The translations under genes and the position numbers were made by a program. This document shows positions 56,553 to 64,000 of a stretch of 64,000 nucleotides of DNA, one piece after another. Numbering within the stretch: the stretch's first letter is position 1; each line of letters begins with the position of its first letter. The stretch is taken from the NCBI RefSeq assembly GCF_032884065.1, contig NC_088873.1:21999558-22063557 (forward strand), written 5' to 3'. Below the pieces are notes generated by a model. It was not told the origin of the DNA. It made no database searches and saw only the letters and a program-made list of their open reading frames with translations. The DNA comes from Artemia franciscana. Its lineage: Eukaryota; Arthropoda; Branchiopoda; Anostraca; Artemiidae.

Positions 56553-56848
56553 ATAGGAATTCGACCCAGTTGATTTCAGGATAGTGGAAAATTTGTCATA
56601 TTTTCGGCAGCATAAAAAAGTGTACTATGTGCTTATCAACACAAATGTTGTTGCTGCATACCATCTACATTTTTCCTTTTCAGTTCTTTTCCTAGGACTC
56701 TAGCTCTAACAAACATTAACCCGATCTATCACCAAAACTTCTGTACATGTTGTCATGTAGTAGAAAAAATTTCTTGTGTCTCGGGATCAACCAAGATCCT
56801 GATGGATTCAATCCGAATGTTGGTTGCCCGATTCTAGTTTGACCAGAT

Positions 56849-56930
56849 ATTGCCATTTTGTATTTTGTTGATATAGATATTACCATTTTGTATTTTGTAG
56901 ATGTAGATATTACTATTTTGTATCGCTAAA
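56849..56930 (+). repeat. Minisatellite, about 30-bp unit, 2.5 copies
   Basis: The unit 'taccattttgtattttgtag' plus 'atgtagatat' is repeated with few differences from 56849 to 56930. No coding role is seen. Confidence 0.8.
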
Positions 56931-58168
56931 ATAGTATCCATCAAATAAATATATTAAGTAAAGGCTCTAAAATAAATTGGTTCGACATAAAATAAAACAA
57001 AAATCTGCGAAATATTTCTCTCTCTAATACGGACACAAATTAGTAACGATAAAAGTCACTTCAAATTGCACTTTAATTTTATTAAAAAATATACCTGTTA
57101 CAACACATTTGCACCAAGAATTTTATCTCTAGGGCTGGCCTTAGCAATGTGAAATCCTAAATTACTAATTTTAGATCCTTAGGTACAGTATTGGCGAAAA
57201 GAAATAAAGCAGCTCATAACGCATTTGTTTTAACAAGGCAATTATAGAGTTGTAGTTTTATCATAAGTCGGATTTGTTATGTCACCGAGGCTTCACTTAA
57301 AATTGCAAATTCATTCCTTGCTCTAACGAAGCCATTAATGCGCACATGTTCTTTCCTTCGATTGAAGGTTGCATCACATGATAAGACAAGAATGTGAAAC
57401 GAACTTTCAACGCATCAAAGATACGTTGGAGCAAAGAATCCGATTCATTTTTTATAAGTACACGCGACTGTAATCAGGGAGATGAGTAGGGGGGGGTCTA
57501 TTTGTCCCATAGTTAAATCGGTCGGATACTTTCCGTTATTTAATTTCACCTACGCGAAAAATTTTTTTAATGACTAAAATGCTTGGATGTGGTTACTTTT
57601 GGTCACGTCACCATCAGACAAATAAAAGGGATTTTCTTAGAGGTAGGGGAGAATTTATTAAAAGAAATAATAAAATAGACGGATAATACGAAAATTCTAG
57701 TAGCCTACCATATTGAAAATAGAGAATACAAAACTCCTCTGCGTTTATGCTTGGTTGACGTGGAGAGAAAAATTTTACTTTCAAATTTTCATATTTCTTA
57801 TTTCGGGCATTTACTTTCCTGATGAAAAAGAAAAAAAATTTTCACCCTTGGAGGTACCTTCTCTACTACCTTCTCTGAAGTAGCGTGAGATAAGAAGCGA
57901 CCGCTATGCTACGTTAAGAAGCGAGAGGTACAATAACTTGGAGAAAAAAGCGATATAACGAACGTAACTGTACACATGAATCTCCACTAAGGATCTGGAT
58001 TTATATACACTGAAAGAAAAATTAAACTTTAATTTTTTACTCAACGTTCTTATCCTGCTGATTAAATTTTCAAATTTGAATTTTTACCCAACGGTTTTTT
58101 TATTCCGCTGACCAAGGTTCTACCCCTCTCCACCTTTTAAGGTTGACACTGGCTAATTGAGAGACCAA
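56931..58168. other. Spacer without recognised features
   Basis: AT-rich, with a G run near 57491. I see no exon with a convincing frame, in particular no upstream synapsin exon. Confidence 0.35.
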
Positions 58169-58256
58169 GATCCGTAAACTGTCCCTCTTGGATGAGAACT
58201 CCGTAAACTGTCCCTCTTGGATCCGTAAACTGTCCCTCTTGGATCCGTAAACTGTC
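58169..58256 (+). repeat. 22-bp tandem repeat, about 3.7 copies
   Basis: GATCCGTAAACTGTCCCTCTTG occupies 58169-58190 and 58220-58241, with a 7-bp-longer variant at 58191-58219 and a partial copy from 58242. The near identity suggests recent expansion. It sits just upstream of the LINE ORF1-like sequence and could be part of a 5' UTR promoter repeat of that element; that role is inference. Confidence 0.9.
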
Positions 58257-58330
58257 GCCACCACATAGTCATTTCACCCCATTAAAATCCTTTACACATC
58301 TAGTCGGCCATCTGTCCCGAACATAGAAAT

Positions 58331-58600
58331 ATGGTGGGGAGAGTGGTAAAAATATCTGGGACTTCTAACTTCTGTTCTGTGAGCAAGAACAAAGTGACCA
58401 TGAACTCTATGCAATGCTGCGAGCATAAGAAATACGTTCATGCAGCACGTAGTGACATGACAATAAAGGATAGACTGATTGATGAAAAAAGGACTCGAGT
58501 AGTTTTGTTAGCCGTGCCGTGTCAAGCCCAAAAGCTTGACTCCAAGGGACGAAGGCGAGTGAATCAAAACCTCTCGCTTCTTAACCAAGGTAAACTGTAA
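58331..58600 (+). pseudogene. Cysteine/histidine-rich ORF, eroded PHD-like finger
   Basis: Eighty-nine codons from ATG. NFCSVSKNKVTMNSMQCCEH then KKYVHAARSDM resembles a PHD-type zinc finger in which some ligands are lost (C-x2-C changed to C-x2-S). The end, LDSKGRRRV...LLNQGKL, meets GGTAAACT, so splicing there is possible. Some LINE ORF1 proteins begin with such a finger, hence the element assignment. Confidence 0.4.
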
Positions 58601-58926
58601 ACATACCTCAAATCCTAATCTTGACGAAAAAAATTTCCCACCTAATGGCACATATTCAGAGAAAGACAACTCCGTAGGTGGCACCTGCTTAAATTTGTTT
58701 TCGTCGGAGCGCCATCTAGCAGCACTATTGATGCGCTAGACTTGCCAATCAACTCTTAGAGATGCCGTTCGACAATCAACATTAGAATTAATACGACTCT
58801 CCCTGCTATTTTCGCGAGCCGGTTTTTTTCGAGATATCAGCAGTCAGTGCCGATTCGTCTACGGATTCTTCTTGGCTGAAAAAAAGTAATAAAGCCTCCC
58901 ACTAGTCTAAGAAGTCACTCTTTATC

Positions 58927-59690
58927 ATGGCACCAGTAGGAACAACACTCTTTGAACTCTACAAGAAACAGGGTCAGGTCCCAGCGGCATCTACACCCGT
59001 GAACGGGATTATAATACAGAATCACTTGCCTTAGACCTGACCGATGTTCTTATAGAAAGAGTGCAAGATCAAAATCGCATCATAAATGAGCAAATGTCGC
59101 TGATTGCTCAACTTGGAGAAACCATTGCAGCATATCATGCCATCCTAAAGGACACCACAAAAATGCTACACAGCCGCAACGACACACGACAATACAGTCT
59201 TAGCTACAAACTAGGAGAAGCCACGAAATCCCCCACATCCTCAAGTGTGGGCAAAATGAATGAACCTCTTAAACTTGTAATAGCTAGGAAAGTTTCGCGG
59301 ACTGTTCAATCAGTAGCTCAGACCGAGTCGCGCGAAGTAGAAGCCAAAAAAGATAATTGCCAAGCGATTCAAAACTCCCCCTTTGAGGATAAACCCAAAG
59401 TCAAATGTGCCAATGCCAAAAAAATCATGCTTTTATTTAAAAAAGTTCACTATTAATGGATATCAACATGCCGACTCCGTCATAAAGAAGTACTGCCACC
59501 GATCTCCTAAGAACACCAAACAAGTAGAGGCTGCCTCATTGCCCAGGGATATTGCGGAGAGATCCATTCTGAAAAGTGCAAAAATCTGCGGCAGGTGTTT
59601 GCAGCAGGGGATTATGCTGCAATTACTACCATGCAGACATCAAACCTACCCCAAATACAAAAACTGACCAGTATAAAACAAAACAAAAAT
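58927..59690 (+). pseudogene. LINE ORF1 (gag-like) remnant
   Basis: Starts MAPVGTTLFELYKKQGQVPA at 58927 and needs a frame change near 59020. It then runs RVQDQNRIINEQMSLIAQLG (helical, coiled-coil-like) from 59061 to about 59400. It shifts frame again to FTINGYQHADSVIKKYCHRS and ends with eroded zinc-knuckle sequence (CGRCLQQG) near 59660. The layout of coiled coil, then nucleic-acid-binding part, then CCHC-like residues fits ORF1 of Jockey/CR1-type LINEs. Confidence 0.6.
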
Positions 59691-59799
59691 TAAACAAGAG
59701 CTAAGAGCTCATATGGCACTTGTGACGAGGTCGGAAGAGCCTCGAAATTCTAAGAATCAACAGATTGATTTAAAAGGAAAATCAGAGGCTTAATGCCGG

Positions 59800-61270
59800 T
59801 CAGGATACAAAATAAGAGCTGGGAGACGCAATGTCCTTCTAAATATCAAAATTCATTAAGATCCTATGACCCACTCATAAGTCAAAAATACTTCATTTTT
59901 TTTTATTTTTCCTCTCTTTCAACCCCCCCCCCCATATGGTCGAATCGGGGAAAAAAACTTTCTCAAGTCAATTTGTACAGGTCCCTGACACGCCTACCAA
60001 TTTTCATCGTTCTAGCATATCCAGAAGCACCAAAATCACCAAAGCACTGGACCCCCCAAAAACTCCCCCACAGAGAACGGATCCAGTCCGGTTACGTCAA
60101 TCACGTACCTACGACATATGCTTATCGCACCCACTCGTTCTCCAAGATTTCTAGTTTCCCCATCCAACTCCCCCCAATGTCACCAAATCTGGTCAGGATT
60201 TAAAATAACAGGTCTGAGACAAGAGTTCCTCCTAAATATCAAATTTCATTAAGATCTGGTCACCCGTTCTTAAGTTAAAAATACCTCAATTTTTCTAATT
60301 TTTCCGAATTAACACCCCCCAAGTCACCCAAAGAGAGCGGAACCGTCCCAATTATGTCAATCACGTATCTAGAACTTGTGCTTATTCTTCCCATCAGGTT
60401 TCATCCCGATCTCTCAACTCTAAGTGTTTTCCAAGATTTCCGATTTCCAAGATTTCTGTTTCCTCCCTCCAACCTCCTATGTCCCCGGATCCGATTCGAA
60501 ATGAAAATGGAGCATCTGAGACGTAAGACCTTTCTACGTATCAAGTTTCATTAAGATCTGATCTCCCATTCGTAAGATAAAGAAACCTCAATTTTCTCTC
60601 GTTTTCCAAGATTTCCAGTTTCCTCCTCCAACTCCCTCCAATGTCACCGGATCTGGCCATGATTTAAAATTAGAGCTCTGAAGCACAGTATCCTTTTATT
60701 TATCAAATTTCATTAAGAACTGATCACCCGTTCGTAAGTTACAAATGCCTCATATTTTCTAATTTTTCTCAATTACCCCTCACCCCCAACTCCCCCAAAG
60801 AGAGTGGATCCGTTCCCGTTATGTCAATCACGTATTTGGGATTTGTGTTTTTTTTCAAACGAAGTTTCTTCCTGATCTCTCCACTCTAAGCCATTTACAA
60901 GATTTCCGGTCCTCCCCCCAACTTCCCCCAATTACACTGGATCCGGTCAGGATTTAAAATAAGAGATCTGAGTTACGAGGTCCTTCTAAATATGAAATTT
61001 CATTAAGATCACTCCTCCGTAAGTTAAAAATGCCTCACTTTTTTTTTAATTTTTCAGATTTAACCCTCCTCCCGACTCTCCCAAAGAGAGCGGATCCGTT
61101 CCGGCTATGTAAATCACGTATCCGTATTTTTCCGATTAACCGCCCTCCCACTTCCCCTCAGATGGTCGAATCAGGGAAGCGACTATTTCTAATATAATCT
61201 GGTCTGTTCCCTGATACGCCTGCCAAATTTCATCGTCCCAGCTTATCTGGAAGTGCCCGAACTAGCAAAG
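59800..61270 (+). repeat. Diverged tandem blocks in the LINE 3' region
   Basis: The phrase 'aaatatcaaatttcattaag' (or a variant) recurs near 59840, 60233, 60537, 60703 and 60990. Each is followed by 'cacccgttcgtaagttaaaa'-like sequence and pyrimidine runs. Between them 'agagagcggatccgttcc' and 'gtcaatcacgta' recur near 60060, 60330, 60800 and 61085. Period lengths vary (about 165 to 390 bp). The C/T-rich blocks produce long spurious ORFs that are not genes. Confidence 0.8.
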
Positions 61271-61350
61271 CCGGGACCGACAGACAGACAGACCGACAGA
61301 AATTGCGATCACCATATGTCACTTGGTAAATACAAAGTGCCATAAAAAAC

Positions 61351-61786
61351 GGAGCAAGACCTGGGAACCCCAGTGGACAAGAAATGATCCAGGGATGGGT
61401 TTCGTCACCAGCGACAAACGGGAGCGTCCTCTCAATACCATATAAGCAAAACTTGACTTCTTTTGGTCACTCAATTCCACGAGAGTGTTAGGTGTTCTGA
61501 AAATCTTATGTTATTTAAAGTAAGAATAAAATTTTTTTCTTTTTTTTATGATGAGAGATGGCTGTTTAGAGATTGTATAGTGTTTCGTCTGTTGTTTTTT
61601 TTTTGCGTATTTCTTTGATTTTGAATGAATAGTTATCATTTATTTGTTGTAGTTTTGCTGCTGAACAGGAAAATTTTAGGTCCCTAAATTGAGCAGCATA
61701 TTATTGATTGTAAGTGCAATTTTAGTAATTTTTATTTGATGAAATAAACGCATACCTACCTACCTACCTAGCTACCTACCGTGTCA
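61351..61786 (+). mobile_element. LINE 3' tail with CCTA microsatellite end
   Basis: The first 70 bases translate to KTWEPQWTRNDPGMGFVTS, similar to a LINE C-terminus. A 3' UTR follows, ending 'gatgaaataaacgcatacct' and (CCTA)n at about 61755-61783. Microsatellite-like tails are common in RTE- and CR1-like LINEs. It lies directly after another element's end, so it is a separate insertion or a target. Confidence 0.6.
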
Positions 61787-62064
61787 GAATTTAACGCTAC
61801 AACTTGTTTTATGAGCTTGGGTTAGCATGAGGTTGCATTAACTCTAAGGACTGACATTTGACAAAATTAATCATTTAAATTATATAACTGATATTGGATT
61901 TTAATTAAATGAACTGACGAACATAACAATATAATATATGTTTTCCTTCTCTTAGTCAGCTAGGACGAAATCTTTTGCATATTTTACAAACAATTACTGC
62001 AAATAATATGTCCTCCCTGATAGTAACCTTCCATACAAGTCTCACATAAGACCTATCGCCAAAT

Positions 62065-62301
62065 ATGTCTGACCATTTTATGCTTAAACGTCAAAAATTG
62101 TATGAACAATACTCCAAAGGATCTAGTACAGAGCTAGTGGGGCGAGCTTTAGGACTACCAAAGAGCTATCAGGGTATAGGCTTTCAGGGACCGAACGGCA
62201 TGCTACCACTTTATCAAGGCCAGAGCCTCAGGCCTGCGAAGCCTCCTTTCATAGGAGGAAAACTCAGCAAGCCCTTTAGCTTACATATATTTCTCTGGTA
62301 G
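62065..62301 (+). CDS. Unrecognised 78-codon ORF
   Basis: ATG in good context (aaatATGTCT). It reads MSDHFMLKRQKLYEQYSKGS, then GLPKSYQGIGFQGPNGMLPL, then SLRPAKPPFIGGKLSKPF, ending in FLW at TAG. The composition, rich in Gly, Pro and Lys, looks protein-like. No domain is recognised. It may be the first exon of a gene or an element fragment. Confidence 0.3.
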   Translation: MSDHFMLKRQKLYEQYSKGSSTELVGRALGLPKSYQGIGFQGPNGMLPLYQGQSLRPAKPPFIGGKLSKPFSLHIFLW

Positions 62302-62879
62302 GTTAATGATGGTTTTCTTATATTGGTAATATAAAGAACTAGCATGATCAAATACAAAAGAACACATTGTCTAGACATACACGCAAACATCTTTTAAAGC
62401 TGAAATAAACAGCAATCATATTTATTAGAGAGGGGTGCCCCCCTCAGCATTACCTTACCCCCTTCAAAGAAGTTGAATGGTACATGATTCATATTTGCCA
62501 TGAAAATCCATTAAAAAAAAGAACAACCACATGGTAGATCCGAGTCACAAACAATTTTTAAGCAAATGGTAAAGTAAATCCTTTGTCCCTTAATTAAGTG
62601 GGGATAAATTCCGTGTCATACTTCTTCACTTTCAATCATTTTACTTTTTAATCAGTCTTCTATTATATAATAATCAAACAGTTCGTGGCAACGATCTGCA
62701 ACTAAGGGGTGACTCGGCCCAACAGTAATTGATATTCTAAATTACGGAATTCTGATAACAATAAATACATCAAAATAATTGGCTTTTTATGCGTATTCCA
62801 AATATGTAAAATTCATTAAGTTTAATGCTACCCACCAAAGCTACCAGCCTGAGCAAATTTGCCTGATTTTCGAAAATAG

Positions 62880-63870
62880 GGAGAACTATCCTCAAAAAGT
62901 CTTTTGATCTTGATGAAAATCACTCCATCGGATTGAGCATATCAGAGAACCATACTCTATAGGTTTCAAGCTCCTATCTACAAAAATATGGAATTTTGTA
63001 GCTTTTGCCAGAAGGAAGATCATTGATGCGTGTTTATTTATTTCATTGGTTTTCACAGGGCGTGATGGTATCAACCCAATCGTCCTAGAAGATCGGAAAA
63101 GGGTTCATTCAAAAGAAAATCAAAAGTTCTAGTTGCCTTTTTATGTGACCGAGAGAATTGGGGGAAGCCCATCTCCCATGTCCCTTATTTTACTCAAAGA
63201 CATCCGATCAAAACTTTTAGATAACCATCAGCATAGCTAAAAGGGCCCATAAATATGCCTTTAGGGATTCCAAGACCCCCCCCCCCTATAGTCACTGGAG
63301 AGCGTGGGGAACTGAGAAATTTTATTTGGCAATACACAGATTCTTTTGCGGGGGGAGGGGGAGTTTCCTGAGGGGGAGGGGATTTTCCACGGGAAAATAT
63401 TCCGAGGAAAGGAAAGCTTATGGAAGTAACTTTCCAGCGGAAATTTTTACACGGTGTGAGGGGAAGGGAACTGGATTTCCTAACACGATTTGAAAAAAAA
63501 AAACAGAAATTAAATAAAAAAACAGTTTTTTTTTCAACTGAAAGTAAGGAAGAACATTGAAACTTAAAAAAGGCAGAAATTTTCCATATATAAGGGGGGC
63601 TGTCCCTTTCTCAAACCTCACTCTTTATGCTAAACTTTGACTTTATTGTCCCGATTCTTTAAGAAAGACGGCTCAAACGCAAGGGTCGCTGAATTTTAAA
63701 GATAAGTATTTTTAAAGAACTAAGATTTTAGCGTAAAGAGTGAGGATTGATTAGGGGGCAGCCTCACTCATATAAAGAACAATTTCTGTTCATTTTAAAT
63801 TTTAATGTTACTCCTTACTTTCGTTGAAAAAACTTGTTTTTTCATTTAATCTATAAAACAATTGCTATGA
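62880..63870 (-). repeat. Dispersed repeat family, copy 3, reverse orientation
   Basis: On the minus strand it reproduces the copy at 53990-55180. The foldback lies at 63510-63860 ('tttttcaactgaaagtaagg' pairing with 'ccttactttcgttgaaaaa'). Then come 'ttctaggacgattgggttga' (complement, near 63075), 'aacacgcatcaatgatcttc' and 'tcagattt'-like segments down to about 62880. Its far end (the 'acagttcg' block) is missing. Confidence 0.65.
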
Positions 63871-64000
63871 CATCAATGGCTGCCCCGTACTCAATTAAAT
63901 TATCTCACTTTTTTCTGAGTAGCTTTTTCACCCTGTGCCACCAGTGTTGTACAATACTTCAAGTAATTGAAACTGGATTAATTGAATATTCAATTAATTG

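Larger units (their letters stand above)
58331..61350 (+). mobile_element. LINE with ORF1 remnants and a repetitive 3' region
   Basis: The order is a cysteine-rich ORF (58331-58600), an ORF1/gag-like frame (58927-59690), then about 1.5 kb of diverged tandem blocks, ending in a GACA repeat near 61280-61300 and 'atatgtcacttgg', 'aagtgccataaaaaa'. No ORF2 (endonuclease or RT) is present between 59690 and the 3' region, so the element is deleted internally or non-autonomous. The assignment as one element is inferred from order and orientation. Confidence 0.65.

Noticed and set aside
59793-60554. Long plus-strand ORFs (136, 72 and 66 codons) rich in Ser, Pro and Phe
   Set aside because: They lie in diverged tandem, pyrimidine-rich blocks of the LINE 3' region; the reading frames follow base composition, not a protein family.
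53816-64000. Upstream synapsin exons (C domain)
   Set aside because: I searched the minus strand for open frames with splice sites and synapsin-like motifs and found only repeats and mobile elements; small exons may have been missed.
1-64000. CRISPR arrays, operons, bacterial promoters or phage genes
   Set aside because: Introns, SINEs, LINEs and hAT elements show a eukaryotic nuclear genome; no spacer-repeat arrays of CRISPR type were seen.

Overview
This is an AT-rich eukaryotic nuclear window. Genes are split by GT-AG introns and the intervening DNA is packed with decayed transposable elements: non-LTR retrotransposons, a Penelope-like element, tRNA-derived SINEs, and a hAT transposon with MITEs. 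No bacterial, phage, CRISPR or rRNA feature is visible. The exon sequences, especially an invertebrate-type synapsin C-terminus, and the LINE/Penelope/hAT repertoire suggest an arthropod with a large, repeat-rich genome, perhaps a crustacean. Species cannot be fixed from the sequence alone.

Host genes, all on the minus strand. (1) A complete six-exon gene for mitochondrial holocytochrome c synthase (HCCS, cytochrome c heme lyase) runs from the ATG at 28734 to the stop at 9378. It encodes 262 residues and its introns are 2 to 8 kb. (2) The last two coding exons of synapsin lie at 53815-53613 and 45373-45222. They encode the proline/glutamine-rich linker and the conserved C-terminal E domain; the rest of the gene lies upstream, probably beyond 64000. 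(3) A short four-exon model at 9259-7878, 119 bp downstream of HCCS, predicts a 146-residue protein with one C-terminal membrane segment; I do not recognise it. (4) A three-exon C-terminal gene model at 31476-30033, upstream of HCCS, is also unrecognised.

Layout. 1-2.6 kb holds a decayed LINE. 3.5-7.45 kb holds an ORF and a tandem array of about 218-bp units derived from its own 3' end. A 3'-truncated LINE interrupts the array, and a SINE interrupts that LINE. 7.9-28.7 kb holds the membrane-protein model and HCCS, with a LINE relic and a roughly 1-kb imperfect inverted repeat in its introns. 29-42 kb holds a second SINE copy with target-site duplications, the unknown gene, several MITEs, and a hAT relic whose short non-autonomous derivative sits 6 kb away with a perfect 8-bp duplication. 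43-54 kb is the synapsin terminal region, with LINE 3' tails and a Penelope-like element arranged as divergent copies. 54-64 kb is almost entirely mobile-element sequence: a dispersed 1.2-kb repeat family, a MITE, a LINE with ORF1 and a repeated 3' region, and a second LINE tail ending in a CCTA repeat.

HCCS attaches heme to cytochrome c in the mitochondrial intermembrane space, and synapsin tethers synaptic vesicles. The two have no functional link that I can see. The many other short ORFs are shadows or relics of mobile elements.
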